64,000 nt of DNA from Mycolicibacterium sp. YH-1 (lineage in GTDB: Bacteria; Actinomycetota; Actinomycetes; Mycobacteriales; Mycobacteriaceae): the NCBI RefSeq assembly GCF_022557175.1, contig NZ_CP092915.1:3720001-3784000 (forward strand), written 5' to 3'. Of this stretch, positions 1-11,130 are shown piece after piece (position 1 is the first letter of the stretch; each line of letters opens with the position of its first letter). The position numbers and the translations under genes are program-made. Under the pieces are notes generated by a model that was not told the DNA's origin, did no database searches, and was given only the letters and a program-made list of their open reading frames with translations.

Positions 1-510
1 CAGCGACTCGGCCGCCGCGGTGTACTCACTTCCGCCGTCACCGACGTCGAGCATCACGGGGACCAGTTCGAGGAAGACGCCCTCGAGCATCCGGTCCAAC
101 TCATCGACGACGACACCGTCGGCACCGACCTTCAGCACCAGCGCGCTGACACCCTCGGTCAGGGCGGCCAGCACGGCCCCGTTGCCGTCGGTGACCGAGA
201 CCTGCCCGGCGGCCGGGAACGCCTCGGCGACCTTCCATCCGGACTTCACGTCGCGCAACGCGTCGCCGCCTCGAACGAAGGGCCACTGACCGGGCAGCGG
301 CTGCTCAGGCAGCGAATCAAGCGCGGTGTAGAGGGGGCGGACCCCGAAGCCGTCATAGGTGGGCGAGTCAAGGAGTCGCTCTGGCTCTTCGCCGAGGTCG
401 GCCGGGTCCTTTCGGCTGCTCTTCGCCAGCACACCCGCCACACCCGCGCGCCAGGCCGCGAGATCGGACTCGATGGTGCTGGAGCTGGAACCAGATCCCT
501 GTACGGACAC
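1..510 (-). CDS. mutA: Methylmalonyl-CoA mutase small subunit, N-terminal part (cut by window start)
   Basis: The minus-strand frame from a GTG at 510 stays open to base 1, giving 170 codons without a stop, so the 3' end lies outside the window. The protein contains the family stretch TYDGFGVRPLYT, followed by PGQWPFVRGGD, typical of the substrate-binding barrel of methylmalonyl-CoA mutase. The small subunit partners the B12-binding MutB subunit, which interconverts methylmalonyl-CoA and succinyl-CoA in propionate metabolism. I chose GTG 510 because GGGAGG lies 5 nt upstream; another in-frame GTG at 516 lies directly against that ribosome site. It is divergent from the DedA-like gene, as in the M. 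tuberculosis Rv1491c-Rv1492 arrangement. Confidence 0.85.
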   Translation of the reverse strand, partial: MSVQGSGSSSSTIESDLAAWRAGVAGVLAKSSRKDPADLGEEPERLLDSPTYDGFGVRPLYTALDSLPEQPLPGQWPFVRGGDALRDVKSGWKVAEAFPAAGQVSVTDGNGAVLAALTEGVSALVLKVGADGVVVDELDRMLEGVFLELVPVMLDVGDGGSEYTAAAESL

Positions 511-535
511 CGGCACCTCCCTGTCGTCGCAGCTT

Positions 536-547
536 GTGACTCGTCAC
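536..547. promoter_or_regulatory. Inverted repeat between mutA and the DedA-like gene
   Basis: GTGAC and GTCAC arms flank a 2-nt spacer in the 53-bp gap between two divergent genes. This is a possible operator. The short arms make it weak evidence on its own. Confidence 0.25.
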
Positions 548-563
548 CCGGCCATCAGGCTAA

Positions 564-1415
564 ATGATGACCATCACGGTCATGACCGCCGGGCGGGTGA
601 GTCTCAGTCCGGCGGTGGACGCGTCGACGCGAGCACTAGCGCTACGCCACGTACCCTTGGCAGACGTGAAGCCCGTCGTCAGAACGTTGCGCGCGGTACG
701 CGGCGCGATCGTCGCGACGGCGGCTCAGGTCCCGCGCCGCCGAGCAATCACCATCGCGGTCGCCATTGTGATTCTTGTCGCAGTCGCGCTCCTGGTCCCG
801 TTGCCCACCGCGGTGCAGCTTCGCGACTGGGCCACCTCGGTCGGCCCGTGGTTCCCCCTGGCATTCCTGGCCGCGCACATTGTCATCACCGTGCTCCCCT
901 TCCCGCGAACGGCGTTCACGCTGGCGGCCGGTCTGCTGTTCGGTCCGATCGTGGGCGTGACCATCGCCGTGGTCGCCAGTGCGGTCAGTGCGGTCATCGC
1001 CCTGCTGCTGGTGCGCGCGGCCGGTTGGCATCTCGACCGGCTTGTCAAGCATCCGAGGGTGGACACCCTCAACACTCGACTCGCCGAACGTGGCTGGCCG
1101 ACAGTGCTGTCGATGCGGATGATCCCGGCAGTGCCGTTCTCAGTGCTCAACTACGCCGCGGGCTCGTCTGCGGTGCGGGTGGTGCCCTACACGCTGGCGA
1201 CATTCGCCGGGCTGCTCCCAGGCACCGCGGCGGTCGTCATTCTGGGAGACGCACTGACCGGCAATGTCAGCCCGCTGCTGTTTCTCGTGTCGGTGTGCAC
1301 GGCCTGCCTCGGCATCGCCGGACTGTTCTACGAGTTCCGCACGCATCGCAGAAGCCACAATCGCGAGCCCGAGTCGGACCCTGAGCCGGTCAGTGAACCG
1401 GTCGTCGCTCCCTGA
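564..1415 (+). CDS. DedA/TVP38 (VTT-domain) family membrane protein
   Basis: The 283-residue protein has about 60 hydrophilic or basic N-terminal residues, then several membrane segments. It carries the TVP38/DedA signature around residues 176-215: SMRMIPAVPFSVLNYAAG followed by a glycine-rich membrane segment ending in LLPGTAAVV. Related proteins in bacteria support membrane homeostasis and undecaprenyl-phosphate or lipid flipping; the substrate here is unknown. It corresponds by position to Rv1491c. ATG 564 is followed by a second ATG at 567, and an in-frame GTG near 597 is another possible start. The C-terminus is acidic (EPESDPEPVSEP). Confidence 0.8.
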   Translation: MMTITVMTAGRVSLSPAVDASTRALALRHVPLADVKPVVRTLRAVRGAIVATAAQVPRRRAITIAVAIVILVAVALLVPLPTAVQLRDWATSVGPWFPLAFLAAHIVITVLPFPRTAFTLAAGLLFGPIVGVTIAVVASAVSAVIALLLVRAAGWHLDRLVKHPRVDTLNTRLAERGWPTVLSMRMIPAVPFSVLNYAAGSSAVRVVPYTLATFAGLLPGTAAVVILGDALTGNVSPLLFLVSVCTACLGIAGLFYEFRTHRRSHNREPESDPEPVSEPVVAP

Positions 1416-1426
1416 CGTCTACCGGC

Positions 1427-1496
1427 CTGCTCCTCACGTCCGCGCTACCCGACTGCTCCGCACGTGCGCGCTACCCGACTGCTCCTCACGTCCGCG
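1427..1496. repeat. 26-bp tandem repeat (2.7 copies) over a gene end
   Basis: Units at 1427-1452, 1453-1478 and 1479-1496 (partial) begin CTGCTCCTCACGTCCGCG. The middle unit has two substitutions. The first unit contains the stop codon of the minus-strand DoxX-like gene, so the protein tail (DVRSSRVART) is itself repeat-encoded. Confidence 0.9.
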
Positions 1497-1840
1497 GGCC
1501 CCTTCACCGTCAACGCTCCGTAGATGGCAAGCAAAGTGGTCGCGGCCGCGGCATTTCGGCCGAAATCCCGAGCCCGGACGTGGGCGCCCACCGCCAGCAC
1601 GAAGTACACGGTCAGCATGAGGGTGGTCAGCCGGGCAAGCGCCGGATACCGCCGCACCGACAGCAGCCCGACCGCGGACGCAGCCTTGATCACCGAGAAG
1701 ATCCATCGATTCTGCTTGGGGAATCCAACGTCGTCGAGGCATTCGGTGACCGTCCGGACGGGAATGGCGCAGATGACGGCGTCGCCGGCCTGACCCGCGG
1801 CCAGCAGCGCGTAAGTCCGATTGTCGGTCAGGACGCTCAT
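1445..1840 (-). CDS. Small DoxX-like four-helix membrane protein
   Basis: The 131-residue hydrophobic protein has about four membrane segments, around residues 12-28, 47-62, 72-90 and 98-112, and the pattern RWIFSVIKAASAVGLLS followed by LARLTTLMLTVYFVLAVGAHVRARD, which resembles the DoxX/DoxX-like family. Function is unknown; family members are often tied to redox or membrane stress. ATG 1840 overlaps the stop of the upstream SPFH gene as TAATG, so it is probably translationally coupled and belongs to the NfeD-SPFH operon. The last 15-20 residues come from a tandem repeat and are probably not conserved. Confidence 0.65.
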   Translation of the reverse strand: MSVLTDNRTYALLAAGQAGDAVICAIPVRTVTECLDDVGFPKQNRWIFSVIKAASAVGLLSVRRYPALARLTTLMLTVYFVLAVGAHVRARDFGRNAAAATTLLAIYGALTVKGPADVRSSRVARTCGAVG

Positions 1841-3060
1841 TATTCGGGCGAGCCGTGCCGCGGGGCCGGTGCCGGCGCCTGCTGCCCGTAGTCAGTCACC
1901 GGCGGCTGCACCTGCTGAGACAGCGGCGGGTACTGCGTCGGCGGGTCGATGGAGGACACCGGGGTACGGGCCTCGGCCACCGCCTGAGCAACGGCCTGCG
2001 CGATCTCCGGATCTGTCTTCGTGTTGAACCACTCCGCCACCTCGGCGGAATCGTCCTCAGGCTTGGGCAGGTCCTCCTCCACCGGCGACGGCTCATACCG
2101 GAAGACGCCGTCCTGGCCGGGCGCGCCCAGCATCTTGGTGAAGCCCTGGAGCGCCGTGCCGAAATCGCTGGGCACCAGCCAGACCTTGTTCGCCTCACCC
2201 TTGGCCATCAGGGGCAGTGTCTGCAGGTACTGGTAGGCCAGCATCTCGGGCGTCGGCCGGCCGGCCTTGATAGCCGCGAACGTCTTCTCGATCGCCTTGG
2301 CCTGACCCTGAGCCTGCAGGTAGGACGCGGCGCGTTCACCCTGCGCGCGCAGCATCCGGGACTGCCGATCGGCCTCGGCGGCCAGGATGGCCGCCTGCTT
2401 GGCGCCCTCGGCCGACAGGATCTGGGCCTGCTTCTGCCCCTCGGCCTGCTTGATCGACGCCTCCCGGTTGCCCTCGGCGGTCAGGATCATGGCGCGCTTC
2501 TCGCGATCGGCGCGCATCTGCTTCTCCATCGAGTCCTGGATCGACGGTGGCGGGTCGATGCTGCGCAGCTCGACACGTGCGACACGCAGGCCCCACCGGC
2601 CGGTGGCCTCGTCCAGCACGCCACGGAGCTGGCCGTTGATCTGGTCGCGGGACGTCAGGGTCTGTTCCAGGGTCATACCGCCGACGACGTTGCGCAGCGT
2701 CGTGGTGGTCAGCTGCTCGACGCCGACGATGTAGTTGCTGATCTGGTAGACCGCGGCCTGTGGGTTGGTCACCTGGAAATAGACGACGGTGTCGATGTTG
2801 ACCGTCAGGTTGTCCTCGGTGATCACGGGCTGAGGCGGGAAGCTCACCACGCGCTCGCGAAGATCGACGCGGGCGCGGATCTTGTCGATGAACGGCAGCA
2901 GCAGCGTGAGCTGACCTGAGACGGTCCTGCTGTAGCGACCGAGCCGCTCGATGACCGCGGCCTCAGCCTGCGGAATCACCTTGACCGACTTGGCCACAAC
3001 GATGACCGCGAAGATCACCAGCACGGCAACCAGAACTAATCCGGCGACAGCACCCTCCAT
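1840..3060 (-). CDS. SPFH/Band 7 (stomatin/prohibitin-like) membrane protein
   Basis: The 406-residue protein has one N-terminal membrane helix (about residues 3-25, AVAGLVLVAVLVIFAVIVV). An SPFH domain follows (about 30-200, including VRVDLRERVVSFPPQPVITEDN), then an Ala/Gln/Glu-rich coiled coil (about 200-280), and a Pro/Gln-rich tail. Such proteins form cage-like membrane microdomain scaffolds and usually pair with NfeD proteins, as here. I chose ATG 3060 because GGAAGG lies just upstream; the frame is open 15 nt further. It corresponds by position to Rv1488. The gene end overlaps the DoxX-like start. Confidence 0.88.
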   Translation of the reverse strand: MEGAVAGLVLVAVLVIFAVIVVAKSVKVIPQAEAAVIERLGRYSRTVSGQLTLLLPFIDKIRARVDLRERVVSFPPQPVITEDNLTVNIDTVVYFQVTNPQAAVYQISNYIVGVEQLTTTTLRNVVGGMTLEQTLTSRDQINGQLRGVLDEATGRWGLRVARVELRSIDPPPSIQDSMEKQMRADREKRAMILTAEGNREASIKQAEGQKQAQILSAEGAKQAAILAAEADRQSRMLRAQGERAASYLQAQGQAKAIEKTFAAIKAGRPTPEMLAYQYLQTLPLMAKGEANKVWLVPSDFGTALQGFTKMLGAPGQDGVFRYEPSPVEEDLPKPEDDSAEVAEWFNTKTDPEIAQAVAQAVAEARTPVSSIDPPTQYPPLSQQVQPPVTDYGQQAPAPAPRHGSPE

Positions 3061-3077
3061 TGCAGATCCTTCCAATC

Positions 3078-3509
3078 TCAGACGCTTTTGAAGACGACGG
3101 CGGTCGCGCCGTCGATTCGCATGACGGTGACGTGGTCGCCGGGCTCATAGACATCGCCATCGCTCAGTGGCCGCGCGGTCCAGACCTCACCGTCGAGTTT
3201 CACCTGGCCCTCGTGGCGCGTCACCCGGTCGAGCACCAGCGCGTTCCTGCCCTCGAGTGCCTTCATCGGTTCCGGCAGACCCGTGCCCGCCGCGAACCGA
3301 CGCCGCAGCGCGGGACGGACGAGGACTAGCAGCAGGATCGACACAACAGCGAAGACCACGCCGTCGATCACGAAGTTGTCGATGAGAAGGCTGGACCCGA
3401 CCGCGGCCAGCGCACCGCCGCTGAGCATCAGCAGGAACAGATCACCCGTCAGCGCCTCCGCGCCGGCCAACGCAACGGCGGCGACCAGCCAGAGCAACCA
3501 AACGGGCAT
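3078..3509 (-). CDS. NfeD-like membrane protein
   Basis: The 143-residue protein has membrane helices in the first 65 residues (PVWLLWLVAAVALAGAEAL and DGVVFAVVSILLLVLVRPAL). A soluble OB-fold NfeD C-terminal domain follows at about 80-143 (GRNALVLDRVTRHEGQVKLDG ... GDHVTVMRIDGATAVVFKS). It is the short, protease-less NfeD class that partners SPFH proteins. It lies 17 nt upstream of the SPFH gene in the same operon, which supports a joint membrane-microdomain role. It corresponds by position to Rv1487. Confidence 0.88.
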   Translation of the reverse strand: MPVWLLWLVAAVALAGAEALTGDLFLLMLSGGALAAVGSSLLIDNFVIDGVVFAVVSILLLVLVRPALRRRFAAGTGLPEPMKALEGRNALVLDRVTRHEGQVKLDGEVWTARPLSDGDVYEPGDHVTVMRIDGATAVVFKSV

Positions 3510-3561
3510 GTGACCAGCCTAACGTGTCTCGGCTCACTCGGTCGGCAACAACTACACTCCG

Positions 3562-4428
3562 GTGATCATGTGGTGTCCAAGTGTTTCGCTGGCGGTGTGG
3601 GCCAACGCCTGGCTCGCGGGCAAGGCTGCGCCCGACGACGTCCTGGACGCCCTATCACTCTGGGCGCCAAGACATTTAGTCACCGCCTACGACTCCGCCG
3701 CCGCCACACGAACGGGTCTGCCGTGGCCTGACCTGACCGATGCAGGCGCGGTGTCGATGCTGCAGACGCTGCGTACCGCAGCCGGCCCCACGACCGGCGA
3801 ACCCGCCATGTCGATCGCCCTGCCGGTACCCGGCGACGTGCGCGGGCTGGCCGCGGGCACCCAGTTCCAACTCGACGCGATCGCCGCCGGGGAGGCCATT
3901 GTCGTCTCCCGTGCGGGGGTCGACGCGGTGGGCCTGGTGCCGGAGTTCGCCTACCCCGACGTCGATCCGGAGTTCGACGACGAGGCGGAGTACGGCGAGC
4001 CAAGCTCACTGTCGTGGACCGTCTACTCGCTGCCCACGGTGCCCGTACCGGCGTACGGCGACCTCGGTCAGGCCGAATATGACCTGCGTTCGGCGGTGCG
4101 GTCGGCCGCCGATGCGCTCGGCATGCTGCGGGCCGGAGCGACAGACCCCGACGTGGCCGACCCGCGCGGACTCGTCGAGCAGATCCTGGAGTCCGGCCGG
4201 TTGCACCACGCGCCCGACCACGCGCCGACCCGCGCGCTGCGGGTGCTGGAGAACGCCGCGCACGTCGACGCGATCATCACGGTGAGTTCCGGGCTTATGC
4301 CCATCGGCTTGCAGACCTCATCGGAGATGCAGATAGCCAACGATGCGCTGCAGCCGCTGACGGGTGTGGTTCGGACGGCACGGATGGCCGCGGTTATCGA
4401 GATCCTGCACTCGGCGTGGCAGGCCTGA
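3562..4428 (+). CDS. Conserved mycobacterial protein of unknown function (Rv1486c-like)
   Basis: The 288-residue, soluble, Ala-rich protein has no signal peptide or membrane helix. I recognise no catalytic motif. It starts [29 protein letters not shown] and sits where M. tuberculosis has Rv1486c. The start may be GTG 3562 or the ATG two codons on (3568). It is convergent with ferrochelatase, and the last 35 bp of the two genes overlap (4394-4428), so no terminator can sit between them. Function is not inferred. Confidence 0.7.
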   Translation: MIMWCPSVSLAVWANAWLAGKAAPDDVLDALSLWAPRHLVTAYDSAAATRTGLPWPDLTDAGAVSMLQTLRTAAGPTTGEPAMSIALPVPGDVRGLAAGTQFQLDAIAAGEAIVVSRAGVDAVGLVPEFAYPDVDPEFDDEAEYGEPSSLSWTVYSLPTVPVPAYGDLGQAEYDLRSAVRSAADALGMLRAGATDPDVADPRGLVEQILESGRLHHAPDHAPTRALRVLENAAHVDAIITVSSGLMPIGLQTSSEMQIANDALQPLTGVVRTARMAAVIEILHSAWQA

Positions 4429-5482
4429 CCGCCGGGCCGTTCTCCTTCGCGGTCTCGCGGACGCACCGCGGCGACTCCGCGCAGGGTTGCCCGTCGAGGT
4501 CGTAACCGCAGCCGGGCGCGGGGTCGGGCCCATCGAGGCGCGCGGCTGGACGATCGGCACGGAGTTCGTCGATAAGGTCTGCCGCCAGACGGGCGAACCG
4601 AGGGTCGACGTTGGGCGTGCCCGCGCGGGCGAAGGCGATCCCCAACCGCTCCGCCTGCTCCGCCAGTTCGTTGTCGAGGTCCCACACGACCTCGATGTGG
4701 TCGGCGACGAAGCCGATCGGACACACGATCACGGCCCTGGTGCCGGTCGCGGCGAGCGCCGAGAGATGGTCGCCCACATCGGGTTCCAACCACGGCACCT
4801 GTGGTGGACCAGAACGTGACTGCCACACCTGGTCGTACTCGGCGTAACCCGCCGCCGCTGCCACCAAACGCGTCGCATAGGCCACCTGCCGGCTGTACAG
4901 GTGCGGGCCGTATCGCTCGTCGGCCGCAATGGGTATCGAGTGGGCGGTGAACACCAGCCGGGCGTCGGCGGCCATACCGTCTGGCAGCGTCGCCGCGGCG
5001 GCCGCGATACCGTCGGCGAACATCTCGACGAACAGCGGATGGTCGAAGTAGTGCCGCAGCTTGACCAACTGCGGCGCACCCTCACCCGCGGATGCCAGTC
5101 CCCTGGCGATGTCCTCGACGTATTGCGTGCAACTCGAGTAACCGCCCCAGGCCGACGTCGCGAACACGGCTGCACGGCGAACGCCGTCATCGCGCATGGC
5201 CGCCACGGTGTCCTCGACGAAGGGCTCCCAGTTGCGGTTGCCGAAATAGACGGGCAGCGGTGTGCCGCGGCGCTCCAGCTCACTGCGCAGCAGCGCGATG
5301 AGCTCCCGGTTGATGCCGTTGATCGGCGAGACACCGCCGAAGTGCAGGTAGTGCTCGGCGACCCCGTCGAGACGCTCGGGTGGGATGTTGCGTCCGCGCG
5401 TCACATTCTCCAGGAACGGCCGCACCTGCTCGGGTCCCTCCGGTCCTCCGAAGGAGAGCAGCAGAACGGCATCGAAGTCCAC
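4394..5482 (-). CDS. hemH: Ferrochelatase (coproporphyrin ferrochelatase type)
   Basis: The 362-residue protein begins [19 protein letters not shown], the family N-terminus. It has the catalytic histidine in VFTAHSIP and the later ENDWEE-type acidic region. It inserts ferrous iron into the porphyrin; actinobacterial enzymes are now considered to act on coproporphyrin III. The tail carries three cysteines, C325, C334 and C340 ([10 protein letters not shown] then ESPRC); with an internal cysteine these bind a [2Fe-2S] cluster in the characterised M. tuberculosis enzyme. The start is GTG 5482, 13 nt after inhA, so it is the third gene of fabG1-inhA-hemH, as in M. tuberculosis. The 3' end overlaps a convergent gene. 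Confidence 0.95.
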   Translation of the reverse strand: MDFDAVLLLSFGGPEGPEQVRPFLENVTRGRNIPPERLDGVAEHYLHFGGVSPINGINRELIALLRSELERRGTPLPVYFGNRNWEPFVEDTVAAMRDDGVRRAAVFATSAWGGYSSCTQYVEDIARGLASAGEGAPQLVKLRHYFDHPLFVEMFADGIAAAAATLPDGMAADARLVFTAHSIPIAADERYGPHLYSRQVAYATRLVAAAAGYAEYDQVWQSRSGPPQVPWLEPDVGDHLSALAATGTRAVIVCPIGFVADHIEVVWDLDNELAEQAERLGIAFARAGTPNVDPRFARLAADLIDELRADRPAARLDGPDPAPGCGYDLDGQPCAESPRCVRETAKENGPAVRPATPSAGSR

Positions 5483-5495
5483 GGCGCGACGCCGC

Positions 5496-6305
5496 TCAGA
5501 GCAGCTGTGTGTGGGCGCCGCCGTCGGCGTAGACGATCGTTCCGGTGGTGGCGGGCAACCAGTCGGACAGCAGGGCGCAGACGGTCTTCGCGACCGGCGT
5601 GGGGTCCTTCATGTTCCAGCCCACGGGTGCACGCTGGTCCCAGCCCTCCTCGAGCAGCCGCATCTGGTCGCCCGCCTCGGCACCCAGCGCACCACCGACG
5701 ATGGCACTCATGGCCAGCGTGCGGATCGGTCCTGCGGCAACGAGATTCGAGCGAACGCCATGCGGGCCCGCCTCGCGGGCGACGAACCGGTTGACCGACT
5801 CCAGCGCACTCTTTGCGACCGTCATCCAGTTGTAGGCAGGCATCGCCCGGGTCGGGTCGAAGTCCATGCCGACGATACTGCCGCCCGCATTGATCACCGG
5901 CAGCGTCGCCTTGGCCAGCGAGGCGTACGAGTACGCAGAGATGTGGATGCCCTTGGCGACGTCCTCGTAGGGTGCGTCGAAGAACGGGTTGATGCCCATG
6001 CCGGTCTGCGGCATGAAGCCGATCGAGTGCACGACACCGTCGAGCTTGTTGCCCTCACCGATCACCTCGGTGACACGGTCGGCGAGCGTGGCGAGGTGCT
6101 CCTCGTTCTGCACGTCGAGTTCGAGAAGTGGCGCCGGGTTCGGCAGCCGGTCGGCGATCCGCTGAATCAGCTTCATCCGGTTGAAACCGGTCAACACCAA
6201 CTCCGCACCCGCCTCCTGGGCGACCTTGGCGATGTGGAACGCGATCGACGAGTCGGTGATGATGCCTGTGACGAGGATCCGCTTGCCCTCGAGAATTCCT
6301 GCCAT
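5496..6305 (-). CDS. inhA: NADH-dependent enoyl-ACP reductase InhA
   Basis: At 269 residues it has the same length as M. tuberculosis InhA and is collinear with it. It shows the Rossmann start [19 protein letters not shown]94 in [10 protein letters not shown], and the catalytic Y158 and K165 ([11 protein letters not shown]). It performs the last reductive step of FAS-II elongation for mycolic acids and is the target of isoniazid-NAD and ethionamide. The residue usually altered in resistance (S94) is wild type. AAAGGAG lies 8 nt upstream of ATG 6305. The gene lies 51 nt after fabG1, and that gap has a direct CCAGAACT repeat. Confidence 0.98.
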   Translation of the reverse strand: MAGILEGKRILVTGIITDSSIAFHIAKVAQEAGAELVLTGFNRMKLIQRIADRLPNPAPLLELDVQNEEHLATLADRVTEVIGEGNKLDGVVHSIGFMPQTGMGINPFFDAPYEDVAKGIHISAYSYASLAKATLPVINAGGSIVGMDFDPTRAMPAYNWMTVAKSALESVNRFVAREAGPHGVRSNLVAAGPIRTLAMSAIVGGALGAEAGDQMRLLEEGWDQRAPVGWNMKDPTPVAKTVCALLSDWLPATTGTIVYADGGAHTQLL

Positions 6306-6356
6306 GGTGCTGACTCCTTTTTCAGGGGAAGAGTTCTGGTGAGCGAGAAGTTCTGG

Positions 6357-7130
<774 letters not shown>

Positions 7131-7139
7131 TCACGCGCA

Positions 7140-8147
7140 CTACCCAGGCAGGCGGCGGTTGAGCAGCAGTGCCGCCAGCGCGGCCAACGCGAGCACAAGC
7201 GCACCCAGTCGGAGCCATCCGACGCTGGCGTCGCCCTTGATCGTCTCGTAGCCGATCTGCTGCTGCAACGATGAGAACACCTGTTTGAGCTGTTCCAGGC
7301 TGGACGCGGTGAACGCCTCACCCCCGGACAACTCCGCGATCCGTCCGAGCATCTCGTCATCGACGGGAACCGGCTGACGCTGGTCATTGATCTCGACGTA
7401 GCCGTAGGCAGTGCCGAATGACACCGTCGAGATGGGCACCCCCTGGTCCTTGGCGGTGCGTGCCGCCGTGTACGCGCCCTTGGGGTTGTCGGGGTTCGAC
7501 GGCACCGTCTCCTTGCCGTCGGACATCAGCACGATGCGTGCCGGCGGCGGTTCGTCACCGCCGCCGATCACCGCGCCGACGGTGGCAATGGCCTGCAGCG
7601 CGGTGAAGATGCCCTCACCCGTGGCGGTGCGGTCGGCCAGTTGCAGCTTGTCGATCGCGGCCTTCGTGGAATCCCGATTCGTGGTCGGTGCCACCAGCAC
7701 CGTGGCCGTGCCCGCGTAGGCGATCAGGCCGAGGTTGATGCCGGGGGTGAGTTCATCGGCGAACTGCTTGGCCGCCTCCTGCGCGGCGACCAGGCGACTC
7801 GGCGCCACGTCGGTGGCGCGCATCGACTGCGACACGTCGATCACCAACATGACCACGGCGCGGTTGCGCGGGATCCGGACGTCGTTGGTGGGCCCGGCCA
7901 TCGCGACGGTGAACAGCAGCATTGACAGCACCAGCAGGATCGCAGGCAGATGCCGCCAGCGCGACGAGCGCTTGGGCGCGATGCTCTCCAGCAGTTCCAT
8001 GTTGGCGAAGCGCAGCATCCGCTTCTGACGCGCCATCTGCATCACGATGTAGAGCCCGATCACCACGAGCACCACGAGTAGGAACAGCAGGTACCAGACG
8101 TGTTCGAAGCCCGACAGCGTCATCGGTCCGAGCAGCGGTAATGTCAT
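7140..8147 (-). CDS. VWA-domain membrane protein (BatA-like, Rv1481-like)
   Basis: The 335-residue protein has two N-terminal helices (about 15-37 and 67-84), a von Willebrand A domain and a C-terminal helix (about 311-330). The metal-ion-dependent adhesion site DVSQS (D104, S106, S108) is intact, with GEG and MSDGKET later in the fold. It is the third gene of moxR1-DUF58-VWA; such sets pair a MoxR ATPase with VWA proteins and act in protein maturation or envelope assembly. The N-terminal membrane part matches the BatA/aerotolerance family. The end is 66 nt before the fabG1 ATG, so the fabG1 promoter lies in the intervening gap. Confidence 0.9.
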   Translation of the reverse strand: MTLPLLGPMTLSGFEHVWYLLFLLVVLVVIGLYIVMQMARQKRMLRFANMELLESIAPKRSSRWRHLPAILLVLSMLLFTVAMAGPTNDVRIPRNRAVVMLVIDVSQSMRATDVAPSRLVAAQEAAKQFADELTPGINLGLIAYAGTATVLVAPTTNRDSTKAAIDKLQLADRTATGEGIFTALQAIATVGAVIGGGDEPPPARIVLMSDGKETVPSNPDNPKGAYTAARTAKDQGVPISTVSFGTAYGYVEINDQRQPVPVDDEMLGRIAELSGGEAFTASSLEQLKQVFSSLQQQIGYETIKGDASVGWLRLGALVLALAALAALLLNRRLPG

Positions 8148-8195
8148 GTACGACTTATCATTTCAGTGTTGTGGGTGCACTCTGGTCGTTACCCG

Positions 8196-9130
8196 TTACC
8201 GGCCGGACAGGCGGCGGTGCGCCACGAACCGCACCACGTCGGCGATCCAGTCCCGATCGGTGCGCAGCGTCATCAGCGGCGCGTTGCACCGTCGCAGCGT
8301 GCGCGCCACCTCGGCGCGGTGGGCTTCGGCCGCCTTGGCGAAGTCCTCGCGCAGCTGGGCGTCGATGGTGAACTCACGGGTCACACCGGACTCGGTGTCC
8401 TGCAGGATCACCTCGCCGACATCGGGAAGCTCGACGTCCCGTGGGTCGACGATCTCGATGCCGAGCACCTCGTGACGTCCGGCGATGGCACGCAGCGGCT
8501 TCATCCAGGTGATCGGCCCGAGGAAGTCGCTGATGATCACGGCCATGCCGCGCCGACGCTCAGGCCTGCGCAGCGCGTCGATGGCCGAGGCCAGGTCGCC
8601 GCGGACGCCGACTGGCGCCTTGGGCATGGTGGCGACAGCGCGCAGCAGTTCCTGCTCGTGCATCCGGCCGGACAGCGCTGGCACGCGTCTGGTGCTCTCA
8701 CCGTTGGTGATCACCGCGCCAAGGCGATTGCCACCTCCGCTGTTGAGGAAGGCGACGGCGGCTGCGGCGGCGACCGCGAGATCACGCTTCTCGCATCCGG
8801 CCGTGCCGAAGTCCAGGCTGGCGGACACGTCGATAACCAGCCACGTCTCCAACTCACGGTCGGCGATCATCTGCCGCACGTGCGGAGTCGTGGTCCGCGC
8901 GGTGACCGACCAGTCCATGCGGCGCACATCGTCGCCGGGCTGATAGATCCGGGACTCCCCCGGCTCGGACCCCGGGCCGGGGATCAGACCCTGATGGTCA
9001 CCGTGCAAGACACCGTCGAGCTTGCGGCGCACCGTCAGCTCGAGCTTGCGCAGTGCCGCCGAGAGCTCGGGGTCGCGGATCTGCCCCCGTTGCAGTGACG
9101 GTAGGTCGACCGTGCGGCCCTGGGTCGGGG

Positions 9131-9134
<4 letters not shown>
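8196..9134 (-). CDS. DUF58 (VWA-like) protein, Rv1480-like
   Basis: The 312-residue soluble protein carries the DUF58 signature PGSEPGESRIYQPGDDVRRMDW (about residues 55-77), followed by a VWA-like fold starting WLVIDVSASLDFG. Partner of MoxR AAA+ ATPases. The GTG start at 9134 overlaps the moxR1 stop as GTGA. A much longer upstream reading (to 9431) would lie inside moxR1 and is rejected. The VWA gene follows about 48 nt downstream. Confidence 0.9.
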
Positions 9135-10267
<1,133 letters not shown>

Positions 10268-10379
10268 TCAGGTTCCTCCCACATTCGTTCGCGCCGAACT
10301 CGCCGCGCTTTACACCGCCCGCACTTGATCTGCAGGCGCTCGCCGTCAACTATTCCAGGCTGTTCGGAATCCGTCGACG

Positions 10380-10396
10380 TCGCCGGTCACCGGCGA
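10380..10396 (-). terminator. Hairpin downstream of ripB
   Basis: TCGCCGG and CCGGCGA arms (7 bp) flank a TCA loop 20 nt after the ripB stop. There is no U-tract, as is common for mycobacterial terminator-like hairpins. The rest of the 148-bp gap leads to moxR1. Confidence 0.45.
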
Positions 10397-10415
10397 GTCC
10401 CGACGGTCGGTCCGA

Positions 10416-11120
10416 TCAGGACTCGATGATGCGCACCAGATAGGGCTGCAGGCCTGCCGTCCGCACCGGGCTTACCGTGACCTTCTCCGCGCTGCCCGCT
10501 GCCTCGAGCATCTTTCCGCCGCCCAGGAAGATGGCGACGTGCTGGCTGCCGCCGGGGCCCCAGAACAACAGATCACCGCGCTTGGCCTGCGACTGCGGCA
10601 CCTTGCGGCCCGCGTTGTACTGGTCACCTGAGTACTTGGGGATCTGCACGCCAACACCCGCGAAGGCATAGCGAGTGAAGCCTGAGCAGTCATAGCCGAT
10701 CTTGCCTGCGTCATAGTCCACACCAGCGCTAGGCCCATTCAGCGCGCCACCACCCCAGGAGTACGGCACGCCCAGCTGCGAACCGCCGCGCCGGATGACG
10801 TACTCGATCGCCTGCGGACCGCGCACCCGCGCGCCCGCGGGCAGGCCAGCCGACGGCGTGGGAGCCAGCCCGATGCTCTGCAGGAACTTGCTGCCGAGGT
10901 TCTGGGTGGTCTCCAGCGCGAGCTGACTGACCGAGAACGCCGCATTCGCGGCGGCGACGGGATCACCGGGACCCCCGGAGCTGACGATCTTGGGCAGCGT
11001 CGGATCCCACTGACCGCCATCGGGCTCGGCCGCGGCGGGCATGGCGAGGCCGATGGCGAGTGCCAGCGCACAGAACACCGTGGCCAGCGCTTGGAGAGGA
11101 CGAACAGAAGTCAAACGCAA
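10416..11120 (-). CDS. ripB: NlpC/P60 peptidoglycan endopeptidase RipB
   Basis: The 234-residue secreted protein has a signal peptide (about 1-31, ending MPAAAEP) and a C-terminal NlpC/P60 domain. The catalytic triad is C145 in YDCSG, H194 in SQHVA and E206 in MLEA. It cleaves D-Glu-meso-DAP bonds in the peptide stem during septal and cell-wall remodelling. Unlike RipA it lacks a long inhibitory coiled coil. It starts 10 nt after ripA, so the two are co-transcribed. Confidence 0.95.
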   Translation of the reverse strand: MRLTSVRPLQALATVFCALALAIGLAMPAAAEPDGGQWDPTLPKIVSSGGPGDPVAAANAAFSVSQLALETTQNLGSKFLQSIGLAPTPSAGLPAGARVRGPQAIEYVIRRGGSQLGVPYSWGGGALNGPSAGVDYDAGKIGYDCSGFTRYAFAGVGVQIPKYSGDQYNAGRKVPQSQAKRGDLLFWGPGGSQHVAIFLGGGKMLEAAGSAEKVTVSPVRTAGLQPYLVRIIES

Positions 11121-11130
11121 GGCAATCCCA

